NCBI RefSeq assembly: GCF_013116745.1 | Contig: NZ_JABFOE010000015.1 | Span: 23,141 to 87,140 of the forward strand | Source: Arthrobacter sp. 260 | GTDB taxonomy: Bacteria; Actinomycetota; Actinomycetes; Actinomycetales; Micrococcaceae | Direction of reading: 5' to 3' | DNA: 64,000 nucleotides | Shown here: in pieces, positions 45,075 through 62,297 of the stretch | How the letters are laid out: each line of letters begins with the position of its first letter | How positions within the stretch are numbered: position 1 is the first letter of the stretch | Made by a program: the position numbers and the translations under genes | The notes under the pieces: generated by a model | Told to the model about the DNA's origin: nothing | Database searches by the model: none | What the model saw: only the letters and a program-made list of their open reading frames with translations

Positions 45075-46040
45075 CTAGGGGATGAGCAGCAGTTTCCCGG
45101 TGGTCTTGCGTGCCTCAAGGTCCTCGTGTGCGTGCGCGGCGGCCTCCAGCGGGTAGGTTGCGCCGATCCTGACCCTCAGGGATCCGTCCACCACTGCGGC
45201 GAAGACCTCGGAGAAGCGCCACCGCCGTTCCTCGACGCTCAGCAGGTGGTCGAGCAGCTTCGGACGGGTGAGGTAGACAGACCCGGTGGCCGCCAGCCGC
45301 TGCGGGTCAAACGGCGGAACCGCGCCGGACGCCGCGCCAAACAGGACCAGCGTGCCGCGCTTCCGCAGGGACGCGAGCGACCCGTCGAAGGTCGCCTTGC
45401 CGACGCCGTCGTACACCACATCCACGCCCACACCGTTGGTCAGTTCACGTACGGCGGTGTCGAACCCGTCATACCGGAGCACCTCATCGGCTCCGGCCTC
45501 ACGGGCCAGTGCCTCCTTGTCGTCGGTGGAGACGGTGGTGATGACCCGTGCACCCTTGGCCTTGAGGAGCTGGATCAGCAGCAGCCCCACCCCGCCTGCG
45601 CCGGCGTGCGTGAGCACCGTCTGCCCCAACTGCACCTTGAACGTGGTGTTGATCAGATAGTGGGCGGTCGCGCCCTGCAGGGGGAGCGCCGCCGCGGTTT
45701 CCAGGCTGACACCCTCGGGGACGGGTACCGCCTTATCGGCCTCGACGAGGGTGTACTGGGCGTAGGTGCCCACTCCTTCGGCGAAGGCGACGCGGTCGCC
45801 GACGGCGAATCCCGTCGCTTCAGGACCCATCGCCACGACCTCCCCGGCGGCCTCGGCACCAGGGGTGAAGGGGTACTTCACTGGGTAGTAGCCGCTGCGC
45901 TGGTAGGTCTCGATGTAGTTGATGCCTGCCGCGGCCACGCGGACCAGCAGTTCGGAGCGGGTCGGGGTGGGCCGGTCCACCTCGGCGAGGGTCAGTACTT
46001 CTGGACCGCCGGCCTGCTGGGCAACAATGGCTGTGGGCAT
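45075..46040 (-). CDS. NADPH:quinone reductase, zinc-free MDR family
   Basis: A 321-residue quinone oxidoreductase (QOR) of the medium-chain dehydrogenase superfamily. GINYIETYQRSGYYP near the N-terminus and the nucleotide-binding AGAGGVGLLLIQLLKAKG are the QOR hallmarks; no structural-zinc cysteine cluster is present. Two-electron reduction of quinones is expected. AAGGAGAG precedes the ATG. Divergent from argC across 143 bases. Confidence 0.92.
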   Translation of the reverse strand: MPTAIVAQQAGGPEVLTLAEVDRPTPTRSELLVRVAAAGINYIETYQRSGYYPVKYPFTPGAEAAGEVVAMGPEATGFAVGDRVAFAEGVGTYAQYTLVEADKAVPVPEGVSLETAAALPLQGATAHYLINTTFKVQLGQTVLTHAGAGGVGLLLIQLLKAKGARVITTVSTDDKEALAREAGADEVLRYDGFDTAVRELTNGVGVDVVYDGVGKATFDGSLASLRKRGTLVLFGAASGAVPPFDPQRLAATGSVYLTRPKLLDHLLSVEERRWRFSEVFAAVVDGSLRVRIGATYPLEAAAHAHEDLEARKTTGKLLLIP

Positions 46041-46148
46041 CGGGACTCTCCTTGAGCTGGGTGACTGATTGAGATGGGTGATGGCTGAAGCTGTAACCCC
46101 ATGCTAGATCGACCGGAACCGAACTCGTGGCACCGGTGCATAGTTATG

Positions 46149-48378
<2,230 letters not shown>

Positions 48379-48415
48379 CGAGTACCCACCCCGCAGCTGT
48401 CACCAGAAGGACATC

Positions 48416-52114
<3,699 letters not shown>

Positions 52115-52159
52115 ACCCTGACAACCTTGAACAACCTCAACACCCTAGGAGCAAGACCC

Positions 52160-54801
<2,642 letters not shown>

Positions 54802-54850
54802 AAAGGATCTACCGCACCCGCCTGTTGCAGGGCCAAGGAAAGGACGCTCA

Positions 54851-55615
54851 GTGATTGAACATCTCATCCGCGAAGTATCAGCCGGACTCGCCGTTGCCGG
54901 CGAAGACCTGAAGGCAACCGTCAAGGGACTGGACGAGGACTCGTTCGGCGAACCAACGGCGTTGCCCGGCTGGTCACGGGCTCACGTGGTGGCCCACGCG
55001 GAGGGGATTTCCCGGGCCATGCAGCGGCAGGTGGAGCACGCCGCGCAGGGTTCCCTGATCGAACTGTACGACGGCGGCTTCGAGGGTCGGGTGCAGGCGA
55101 TTGAGGCCCGGGCGCAGCGTCCCGTGGCGGAGCAGATCGAGGGGTTGGTGGCGGCGGTTGACGCCGCCGTCGGCGCCTTCGAGCACGCCCGCGACCACTG
55201 GGAGGCGAAGATCTCCTACCGGGACGGGACCGTGTCCGACGGCGCACTCGCCCTGTGGCGGGAGCTGGTCATCCATACCAGCGACCTCGACGCCGGCAGC
55301 ACCTCCCGTGACTGGAGCGACAGGTTCTGCCACTACCTGATCGATTTCCTTGCCGAACGGGTCCCGGCGGACACCGCGTTGACGCTGCACCCGCTGGGCC
55401 AGGAACCGATCATCGTGCGCGCCACTGACACGGGCGACACCGCCACCGGTACCACCCACACCGTCGTCGTCACCGGTACGCTGCAGGACATCGCCGCCTG
55501 GCTCGCCGGCCGCGAACCGGTGGGCGGCCTCGAAGCGACCGACGCGGCCGACGCAGCGGACACCGTCAGCCTCCCGGAGCTCGGCCCCTGGCCCGCAGCG
55601 GTGGCACCGCGGTAA
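54851..55615 (+). CDS. Maleylpyruvate isomerase-fold (DinB-like) protein
   Basis: A 254-residue protein of the mycothiol-dependent maleylpyruvate isomerase/TIGR03083 family. The four-helix DinB-type bundle shows LPGWSRAHVVAHAEG (first metal His) and LVIHTSDLDAG (second His region), followed by an alpha/beta C-terminal part. Acts as a mycothiol-dependent isomerase or transferase in relatives; the substrate here is unknown. GTG 54851 with AAAGGA upstream; the open frame before it belongs to the argH shadow. Confidence 0.85.
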   Translation: MIEHLIREVSAGLAVAGEDLKATVKGLDEDSFGEPTALPGWSRAHVVAHAEGISRAMQRQVEHAAQGSLIELYDGGFEGRVQAIEARAQRPVAEQIEGLVAAVDAAVGAFEHARDHWEAKISYRDGTVSDGALALWRELVIHTSDLDAGSTSRDWSDRFCHYLIDFLAERVPADTALTLHPLGQEPIIVRATDTGDTATGTTHTVVVTGTLQDIAAWLAGREPVGGLEATDAADAADTVSLPELGPWPAAVAPR

Positions 55616-55676
55616 TACCCTTCCGGAACAGTTGGGGCCTGGGGTAGGTTGGGAGCATCCTGTCGCAGGAGGCAGC

Positions 55677-56552
55677 ATGGAATCCCAACTCACCGGCGAG
55701 TTGCAACGTGTATCGGCGTCCCACCGTGCCGAACCGCTGGGCCGCATTGAACGGCTGAGAGATGGGTATGTGCTGGCGTTCGACCGACAATTCGACTATC
55801 CGCGCTCCTACGTCTGGAACCTCCTGACCGAACCCACCCAGGTGGCCAAGTGGCTTGGCAAGCTCACCCCGGGGTGGGAGCTGGGCAAGGAGTACTGGCT
55901 GGATATGGGTGGCGACCTGTCCTCCGGAACCGTTCTGCAGCTCAACCCGCCCACCAGCCTCCAGATCACCTTCGACGACAGCATGGGCCTGGAATCGCTG
56001 CTCGAGTGGCGGGTGCTTAAGTGCGACGGCGGCGCACTGTTCCAGCTGCGGGCCCGTTCGGAAACCTCAGCGTTCCTCACCGAGGGTGCCGCCGGATGGC
56101 AGCTCATCCTCGATGCGCTCGACCATGTTGCCGCCGGACGGCCACCGGGTCCGGATGCCGACTGGGCGGCGCTCCGGGACGCCTACGCCGCGGAATTCAA
56201 CCTCTCCCACACTATGGGCGAGCTGGAAACCACCGACGGCGTCACCATGATCCACTTCGACCGGCGCTTCGAGGCACGGCTGCCCACGGTCAAGGACGCT
56301 CTCACAGCCGACCCGTCCCAGCAGCCACGGGTGGAACAGGCCGAGGTGGATTTCACCGCCTCGGGCCCTGCCACCATGGTCACAGTGCGGCACGTGGTCG
56401 AGGACCCGGGCGAGGCCGCCGCGCTGATGGCTCAGTGGCACGCCCACCTCGACGCGGTGGGCGTTGACCTCGACGGGGACACCCCTCACATCAGCGTCCG
56501 GAAGCTGCGGGTGCTCGAAGATTTCTACCGGGCCAATACGGCTGCAGAGTGA
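55677..56552 (+). CDS. SRPBCC (AHSA1/START-like) protein
   Basis: A 291-residue protein whose N-terminal half is an AHSA1-type domain: FDRQFDYPRSYVWNLLTEP, KWLGKLTP and the ILDALDHVAAG helix at about residues 135-145. The second half (from about 185) repeats a weaker helix-grip pattern (MIHFDRRFEARLPTVKDALT), so it may be a two-domain protein. Ligand unknown. GGAGGC precedes ATG 55677. Its end overlaps the convergent ogt gene by 28 bases. Confidence 0.82.
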   Translation: MESQLTGELQRVSASHRAEPLGRIERLRDGYVLAFDRQFDYPRSYVWNLLTEPTQVAKWLGKLTPGWELGKEYWLDMGGDLSSGTVLQLNPPTSLQITFDDSMGLESLLEWRVLKCDGGALFQLRARSETSAFLTEGAAGWQLILDALDHVAAGRPPGPDADWAALRDAYAAEFNLSHTMGELETTDGVTMIHFDRRFEARLPTVKDALTADPSQQPRVEQAEVDFTASGPATMVTVRHVVEDPGEAAALMAQWHAHLDAVGVDLDGDTPHISVRKLRVLEDFYRANTAAE

Positions 56553-57121
56553 CCCGCCTCCCGGGCGAGGAGGCTCGTCTTGACCTCCAGCCCCCACCGA
56601 AAGCCGCCAAGCGAACCGTCGGTGCGGATCACCCGGTGACAGGGGACAAAGAGGGCAGCCGCGTTCTTGGCGCACGCTCCGGCGGCGGCCCGCACGGCGC
56701 TGGCGTTTCCAGCGAGGCCGGCATACTGCGCATAGGTCACCGGGTGGCCGGGGGTAACGGTGCGCAGCATGTCCCAGGCGTGGCTGCGGAAGGGGCCTGA
56801 CACCTGGCGGACCGGCACCGCATCGATCGCCGCGATGTCGCCGTCGTAGTAGGCGCTGACCGCCGCCGTGATCGGCCCCAGCTCTGCCGGGTCGACGACG
56901 ATCGGCAGCGTAGCCGGCCGCAGGGCCGGGTGGATCTGCCCGGTCAGGTCCGCCAGGTCGGAGGTCCACCCTGAGGCGAGCACCGCGCCGTCCAGTTCCA
57001 GGATGGTGAACGGGCCATCAGGGGTGGAAACTGTTGTCTGCCGGGCAGCGGGAACGTCAACTGGGGTGGGAAACCCTGTGGTCGTCGTCGCCGCGGTCAA
57101 GGTTGGATCGGGGAGTGTCAT
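56525..57121 (-). CDS. ogt: Methylated-DNA-[protein]-cysteine S-methyltransferase
   Basis: Suicide enzyme that removes O6-alkyl groups from guanine. The acceptor cysteine is C161 in LFVPCHRVI, with the HTH-like TPGHPVTYAQYAGLAG before it. The 198-residue form from ATG 57121 overlaps the start-proximal Ada-AlkA gene end by four bases, so both are one operon. Supplies the O6-methylguanine activity missing from the upstream Ada protein. Confidence 0.95.
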   Translation of the reverse strand: MTLPDPTLTAATTTTGFPTPVDVPAARQTTVSTPDGPFTILELDGAVLASGWTSDLADLTGQIHPALRPATLPIVVDPAELGPITAAVSAYYDGDIAAIDAVPVRQVSGPFRSHAWDMLRTVTPGHPVTYAQYAGLAGNASAVRAAAGACAKNAAALFVPCHRVIRTDGSLGGFRWGLEVKTSLLAREAGHSAAVLAR

Positions 57122-58677
57122 CTGGGAGTTGCCTTTGCTTGGGGGATGGGTGGGTGGTCGGCGGCGACCCGCCAGAGATGCATGGTGGCGTAGGAGCGCC
57201 ACGGACTGCAGCGCTCCATCGTCGTTGAGAGGGTCGGGGACGGATGTGCTGGGTGAGTCGATGAGACGTTCGGCGGTTCAGCCTGGCTGGCCTGACCGGT
57301 GAGGGTCGCCCAGCCATTCCGGATGGCCGCGTCGTTGGCCAGGTGGATGTCGGTGGCGCCGAGGACCCGCATTGCCACGTACCGTACCGTCCAGGGTCCA
57401 ATCCCTGGCAGTGGCAGGAGCTTGCGTTCGAGGTCAGCAACGCCGTCCTCCACCCCGAGCTGCACGCTGCCGTCGGCCAGGGCGGAGCTCACCCGGAGGA
57501 TGCTGTCGATCCGGCGGGCCGGACCCTTCAGCAGGCCTGCACCGCCGTCGGCTACTTGCGCGGCAGTGGGAAACAGCCGGTGAAGCGCCCCATCCGGCGC
57601 CCGGTGGGGCGCCAGCGTCGCGGGGCTGCCCAGGACTGACAGCCGGTGGAGGCCGGTGCGTGCCGCCTTGACGGTGATCTGCTGACCGATCATGGCCCGG
57701 ATCAGGATTTCGTGGGGGTCGACGGATCCCGGGAGGCGGATCCCCGGGATCTGCTGCACCCTGTCAGCAAGCACGGGATCCGATCCGAGGACTGCGTCCA
57801 CGGCCAGGGGATCGGCGTCCAGGTCAAACAGCCGGCGGATCCGGGACAGCAGCACCGGCAGGTCGGGCAACCTCTCCACCGATACGGAGACAGCGAGGGC
57901 TGGCAGTCCGTGCGGCGTGGTCGCCAGCCGGGCGCTGAACCAGCCCTGCCCGCCCGGCAGCTGCAGGAGCCTCTCGTAGCGGTCGGCGGTGGCGTGCTCG
58001 GTGCCGTCGATGGCACGGACCCGCAGGAATTCGAAGATGCCCGGATCGTAGGGCGCGCGCAGTGGGAGCAGCAGTGACAGGGTGGTGCCGGCCTCTCCCG
58101 GGTCGGGATTCTCCCGGGTGGTGCGGGCTCGGGCCCGCAGGTCGGAAGGGGTGAGGGCAAACACCTCCTGCACGGTGTCGTTGAACTGTCTGACGCTGCT
58201 GAACCCCGCGGCGAAGGCAATGTCGGCGAACTTCAGCCCGGACGACGTCAGCAGGGAGCGGGCCGTCTGGGCCCGGGTGGCCCGCGCCAGGGCCAGCGGT
58301 CCCGCTCCGAGTTCCTGATGCAGGATCCGGTTCAGCTGACGGGTCGAGTAGCCGAGCCGGGCGGCAAGACCGGGCACACCCGTCCGGTCCACCTCACCGT
58401 CGGAGATCAACCGCATGGCCCTCGCCGCGGCGTCCGAGCGGAGGTTCCAGTCGGGGGTGCCAGGAACGGCCTCGGGCAGGCAGCGCTTGCACGCCCGGTA
58501 GCCCGCCTGATGGGCGGCGGCCGAGGTCTGGTAGAAGGTCACGTTGGCGGGCTTCGGGGTGCGGGCCGGGCAGGACGGACGACAGTAGATCCTTGTGGTG
58601 GCCACGGCGGTGACGAACTGTCCGTCGAAACGGGTGTCGCGCGAGTCAATCGCCCGGTAGCGCTGCCAGAAGTCCAT
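57118..58677 (-). CDS. Ada N-terminal/AraC regulator fused to AlkA DNA glycosylase
   Basis: A 519-residue three-domain protein. The Ada zinc domain (about 1-80) has the four cysteines in YCRPSCPAR and ACKRCLP, one of which takes methyl from phosphotriesters. An AraC-type HTH follows (about 95-185: LAARLGYSTRQLNRIL, FADIAFAAGFSSVRQFN). The rest is an AlkA glycosylase with the HhH motif LLPLPGIGPWTVRYVAMRVL and the catalytic Asp in LANDAAIRNG. A Ser/Pro/His-rich insert of about 25 residues precedes the final helix. Both sensor and repair enzyme for alkylation; probably activates its own operon with ogt. ATG 58677 is chosen over a long upstream frame. Confidence 0.94.
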   Translation of the reverse strand: MDFWQRYRAIDSRDTRFDGQFVTAVATTRIYCRPSCPARTPKPANVTFYQTSAAAHQAGYRACKRCLPEAVPGTPDWNLRSDAAARAMRLISDGEVDRTGVPGLAARLGYSTRQLNRILHQELGAGPLALARATRAQTARSLLTSSGLKFADIAFAAGFSSVRQFNDTVQEVFALTPSDLRARARTTRENPDPGEAGTTLSLLLPLRAPYDPGIFEFLRVRAIDGTEHATADRYERLLQLPGGQGWFSARLATTPHGLPALAVSVSVERLPDLPVLLSRIRRLFDLDADPLAVDAVLGSDPVLADRVQQIPGIRLPGSVDPHEILIRAMIGQQITVKAARTGLHRLSVLGSPATLAPHRAPDGALHRLFPTAAQVADGGAGLLKGPARRIDSILRVSSALADGSVQLGVEDGVADLERKLLPLPGIGPWTVRYVAMRVLGATDIHLANDAAIRNGWATLTGQASQAEPPNVSSTHPAHPSPTLSTTMERCSPWRSYATMHLWRVAADHPPIPQAKATPR

Positions 58678-58757
58678 CACCCCATCGTTGCAGGTTCGTC
58701 CACCGTCAGCTAGCGGGAATCGGACACGACCGTGGCGCAGCGCGCGGGGCGGTTTGC

Positions 58758-58771
58758 TACGGTCTAGTGCT
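58758..58771 (+). promoter_or_regulatory. Candidate -10 element of mpg
   Basis: TACGGT (58758-58763) lies eight bases before GTG 58772, leaving a leader of one or two bases at most. The 94-base gap to the divergent Ada-AlkA gene should contain both promoters. Confidence 0.4.
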
Positions 58772-59407
58772 GTGGAAGCGATCACCGATAGAACCCGGCT
58801 GGCCCGGCCAGCGACCGCCGTCGCACCGACGCTGCTGGGTGGCCTGTTGAGCCATGACGACGGCGTCCACCGGGTCACGGTGAGGATCACCGAGGTGGAG
58901 GCCTACCTGGGCGCCGACGACCCGGGATCCCATGCCTTCCGTGGCCAGACGCCCCGGAACTCGACCATGTTCGGAGCCCCGGGCCACCTGTACGTGTATT
59001 TCACCTATGGCATGCACTACTGCGCGAACGTGGTCTGTGGTGAGCCGGGCCAGGCGACCGGGCTTCTGCTGCGGGCGGGGGAGATCGTTGAGGGTCACGC
59101 CATCGCCCGGGCACGGCGCAAGTCCCCCCGGCTGGACCTGGATCTGGCCCGCGGCCCGGCCCGGCTGGCACAGGCCCTGGGCCTGGACCGGACGCTCGAC
59201 GGCGCCGACCTGTTCACGGGTCCGCTCTCCCTCACCCTCCCGGCCACACCGGTGGACCCGGCGGCGATGTCGAGCGGGCCGCGGGTCGGCGTTGCAGGGG
59301 CGGGCGGCAGCGCAACGTACCTGTGGCGTTACTGGTTGACTGATGATCCGACCGTGTCCCGCTACCGCGCGGCCAAGCCCCGCGCACCGCGTACAGTTAA
59401 TGGGTGA
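58772..59407 (+). CDS. mpg: 3-methyladenine DNA glycosylase, AAG/MPG type
   Basis: Monofunctional glycosylase that removes 3-methyladenine, hypoxanthine and other damaged purines. The 211-residue protein shows ITEVEAYLGADDPGSHAFRG with the catalytic Glu, the base-flipping YVYFTYGMHYCANVV segment and the C-terminal PRVGVAGAG. GTG 58772 gives the usual N-terminus (ARPATAVAPTLLGGLL). Divergent from Ada-AlkA, completing an alkylation-repair block. Overlaps apt by four bases. Confidence 0.94.
   Translation: MEAITDRTRLARPATAVAPTLLGGLLSHDDGVHRVTVRITEVEAYLGADDPGSHAFRGQTPRNSTMFGAPGHLYVYFTYGMHYCANVVCGEPGQATGLLLRAGEIVEGHAIARARRKSPRLDLDLARGPARLAQALGLDRTLDGADLFTGPLSLTLPATPVDPAAMSSGPRVGVAGAGGSATYLWRYWLTDDPTVSRYRAAKPRAPRTVNG
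59392..59403 (+). promoter_or_regulatory. Leaderless-type -10 element of apt
   Basis: TACAGT (59392-59397) within the last codons of mpg, six bases before GTG 59404. Confidence 0.5.
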
Positions 59408-59955
59408 ATAATTCAGTACCCGCCAGCCCGGACACCACAGCGCAGGACTACATCGAACAGCTCTGCCTCACGGTCCAGGACTTCCCTCGTGCGGGCATCA
59501 GCTTCCGCGACCTCACCCCGGTATTTGGGGATGGCGCGGCCTTCCGCGCGGTGGTCGACGACCTGGTCCGCCCCTTCGCGGGGGAGTTTGACCTGGTGGC
59601 TGGCATTGAGGCGCGCGGGTTCCTGCTGGCGGCCGCCGTGGCCTACGCCACGGGGACCGGCGTGATGGCAGTCCGCAAGCCCGGCAAGCTGCCCCGGCCG
59701 GTCCTCTCCGAGGCCTTCAGCCTCGAGTACGGGAACGCGGTGCTGGAAATCCACCGGGACGACGTCGTTCCCGGCACCAGGGTCCTGGTGCTCGACGACG
59801 TCCTGGCCACGGGCGGCACGCTCGGCGCGGCCACCCGGTTGTTTGAAACCGCCGGCGCCGAGGTGATCGGGTGCGCCGTGGTCCTCGAACTCGCAGCACT
59901 GACGGGACGGGCGCAGGTGCCGCAGTACCGGGTGCACTCCACCGTCTCCGCCTAG
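59404..59955 (+). CDS. apt: Adenine phosphoribosyltransferase
   Basis: Salvages adenine to AMP with PRPP. The 183-residue protein has DFPRAGISFRDLTPVF, GIEARGFLLAAAVA and the PRPP loop VLVLDDVLATGGTLGAA. It may be read both from the mpg transcript (GTGA overlap) and from its own leaderless promoter. Confidence 0.96.
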   Translation: MNNSVPASPDTTAQDYIEQLCLTVQDFPRAGISFRDLTPVFGDGAAFRAVVDDLVRPFAGEFDLVAGIEARGFLLAAAVAYATGTGVMAVRKPGKLPRPVLSEAFSLEYGNAVLEIHRDDVVPGTRVLVLDDVLATGGTLGAATRLFETAGAEVIGCAVVLELAALTGRAQVPQYRVHSTVSA

Positions 59956-59991
59956 GATTCACTGACCATGCCAAAAGCGGCGACCGCCCTG

Positions 59992-59997
59992 TAGAAT
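59992..59997 (+). promoter_or_regulatory. Candidate -10 element of the HelD-like gene
   Basis: TAGAAT about 35 bases before the ATG; a GAGAGGGAA ribosome binding site follows, so this transcript has a normal leader. Confidence 0.45.
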
Positions 59998-60031
59998 TGA
60001 CGGTCTGCCTTTGGCGAGAGGGAAACGCATT

Positions 60032-62284
60032 ATGCATGACACATCCACGGCCCGTAACGAGCTGGAGCACGAGCGCGGCTATGTAGCGGGGCTCTACCAA
60101 CGGCTTGATGAACTCCGTGCCGAAAAGCGCGGACAGCTCGCCGAGGTGCGCCGTTCCCTGTCGGCCGGATCCCACCAGAACCGGTCAGAACGCGACGCGT
60201 TCGCCACCATGTATGAGGATCGGCTCGCCCAGCTCAACGCCGTCGACGACCGGCTGGTGTTCGGGCGGCTGGACCTCGATTCCGGAGACGAGCGCTACAT
60301 CGGCAGGATCGGGCTGTCCACCGCCGACCTGCAGCAGCTCATGGTCGACTGGCGGGCACCCGAGGCCGGCACGTTCTACCAGGCGACCGCCTTCGAACGG
60401 ATGGGCGTGCGCCGTCGTCGCCACCTGATTCTGTCCCGGCGCAACGTCCTGGCCATCGAGGACGATGTCCTGGACGCCGCCCTCCTCACCGAGGATGAAT
60501 CCCTACAGGGTGAGGGAGCACTCCTCGCTGCCCTGAACTCCAAGCGCACCGGACAGATGTCCGACATTGTCGGAACCATCCAGGCCGAACAGGACCGGGT
60601 GATCAGGGCGCCGCTACAGGGCGTCGTCGTCGTCCAGGGCGGACCCGGCACCGGCAAGACCGCTGTGGCGCTGCACCGTGCCGCGTACCTGCTGTACACA
60701 CACCGGGAACGGCTGAAGTCAGCCGGGGTACTGCTGGTCGGTCCCACCAACGCCTTCATGAAATACATCGAACGCGTGCTTCCCTCCCTCGGGGAGACCG
60801 GGGTGGTGATGGCCAGCATCGGCAGCCTGATGCCCGGCATCACCGCCGTGCAGGAGCCCACCGAGACGGCCGCCGAGATCAAGGGACGCCTGGATATGGT
60901 GGAGGTGCTGCGCCGCGCGCTGGCCAACCGCCAGCGCGTCCCCGCCGAGGACAAACGGCTCAACGTCGAAGGCACCATCCTGACCCTGTCGCCCCGTCAG
61001 GTGCGCAAGGCCCGCGAGCGTGCCCGAGCCACCGGCAAACCCCACAACGAAGCCCGGGTCACCTTCGTCAAGATCCTCCTCAGGGAACTGACCGAGCAGC
61101 TCACTGAACAGCTTGAGGAATCGTCGGGCGCGGGCAACACCGCCGACCGGTCCTACCTGGCGGAAGACGTCCGCAGTTCACGGGACGTCCGGATTGCCCT
61201 GAACCTGGCGTGGATGCCCCTCACCCCCGAGAAGTTCGTCGCCGAACTCCTCACCAAGCCGGGGATCCTGGCGGCCGCCGCTCCGGGCTTCAGCGACGCT
61301 GAGGTGGAGGCGCTCACGCGTCCCGCTGGCGCGCCGTGGACCGAAGCGGACGTGGCGCTGCTGGACGAGGCCGCCGAACTGCTGGGCGAGCTGGACCCCT
61401 CAGCCGGACGCGACACCGCGGCGCGTGACCAGGAACGACGCCGTGACCTGGCGAACGCCGAGCGCACGCTTGAGAACGTCAACGAGTCGCTCGCCGACTC
61501 GGGCGTTGACGGTGTGCTGACCGCCGAGGACCTCGCCGATCACAACGCGGTGACCGAGGCCCGGCTGAGCGCGGCCGAACGCGCCTCCGTCGACCGGACG
61601 TGGGCCTTCGGGCACATCGTGGTTGACGAGGCGCAGGAACTCTCGCCCATGCAGTGGCGGGTTCTCATGCGCCGCTGCCCCCTGAAGTCGTTCACCATTG
61701 TCGGCGATATCGCGCAGACCAGCTCGGCCGCCGGGTCCAACTCGTGGCAGCAGGCGCTGGAACCGTTCGTGGGGGACCGGTGGCAGCTCGAGGAGCTCAC
61801 CGTCAACTACCGCACGCCCGCCCAGATTGCTGAGGCGGCAGCGCGGATGGCCAACGCCGCAGGACTGGTGGTCTCCGCACCCAAGGCCGTGCGCGAGGGT
61901 CGCTGGGCGCCGGTGGTGGACCGGGTTCCCGATCTCATCCCAGCGCTGCTGACCGCGCTACCCGAAGAGCTCTCGGCGATCGAGGGCGGATTGCTCGCGG
62001 TCATCACCCCGGAGCGTGTCCAGGACCAGGTGCGCTCGGCCCTGACGGCTGTCTACGGGCAACGGGTCGGGTTCGGCGCCGGTAGTACCGGGCAGGACAT
62101 TGTGGTCACCACCCCGCGGGAAGCCAAGGGGCTGGAGTTCGACGGCGTCGTGGTCCTGGAACCAGCGGAAATGCTCGACCCCCGGTCCATCCGGGTGGGC
62201 GACCTCTACGTCTCCATGACCCGCCCCACCCAGCGGCTGCGACTTATTGCCACCGGAGAAATACCGGCAGGCATCGAGGACTGA
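60032..62284 (+). CDS. UvrD-like superfamily 1 helicase, HelD type
   Basis: A 750-residue protein. The N-terminal 110 residues are a charged coiled coil (HERGYVAGLYQRLDELRAEK), then the first motor part with Walker A VVVQGGPGTGKTAVALHRAA (about residue 203), the DEAQELSPMQWRVL box and late motifs including TTPREAKGLEFDGVVVLEP. The coiled-coil N-terminus and the HRAAYLLYTHRERL sequence are those of HelD, which binds RNA polymerase and frees it from DNA or from rifampicin, rather than of UvrD or PcrA. Clear ribosome binding site (GAGAGGG) before ATG 60032. Confidence 0.88.
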   Translation: MHDTSTARNELEHERGYVAGLYQRLDELRAEKRGQLAEVRRSLSAGSHQNRSERDAFATMYEDRLAQLNAVDDRLVFGRLDLDSGDERYIGRIGLSTADLQQLMVDWRAPEAGTFYQATAFERMGVRRRRHLILSRRNVLAIEDDVLDAALLTEDESLQGEGALLAALNSKRTGQMSDIVGTIQAEQDRVIRAPLQGVVVVQGGPGTGKTAVALHRAAYLLYTHRERLKSAGVLLVGPTNAFMKYIERVLPSLGETGVVMASIGSLMPGITAVQEPTETAAEIKGRLDMVEVLRRALANRQRVPAEDKRLNVEGTILTLSPRQVRKARERARATGKPHNEARVTFVKILLRELTEQLTEQLEESSGAGNTADRSYLAEDVRSSRDVRIALNLAWMPLTPEKFVAELLTKPGILAAAAPGFSDAEVEALTRPAGAPWTEADVALLDEAAELLGELDPSAGRDTAARDQERRRDLANAERTLENVNESLADSGVDGVLTAEDLADHNAVTEARLSAAERASVDRTWAFGHIVVDEAQELSPMQWRVLMRRCPLKSFTIVGDIAQTSSAAGSNSWQQALEPFVGDRWQLEELTVNYRTPAQIAEAAARMANAAGLVVSAPKAVREGRWAPVVDRVPDLIPALLTALPEELSAIEGGLLAVITPERVQDQVRSALTAVYGQRVGFGAGSTGQDIVVTTPREAKGLEFDGVVVLEPAEMLDPRSIRVGDLYVSMTRPTQRLRLIATGEIPAGIED

Positions 62285-62297
62285 TAATTTAGAGTCT
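62285..62297 (+). promoter_or_regulatory. Leaderless-type -10 element of tyrS
   Basis: TAATTT (62285-62290) followed by seven bases and GTG 62298; no ribosome binding site. Confidence 0.5.

Noticed and set aside
58678..58771. E. coli-type Ada box in the divergent gap
   Set aside because: Only a loose GCGCA match is present in a GC-rich context, not enough to call an operator.
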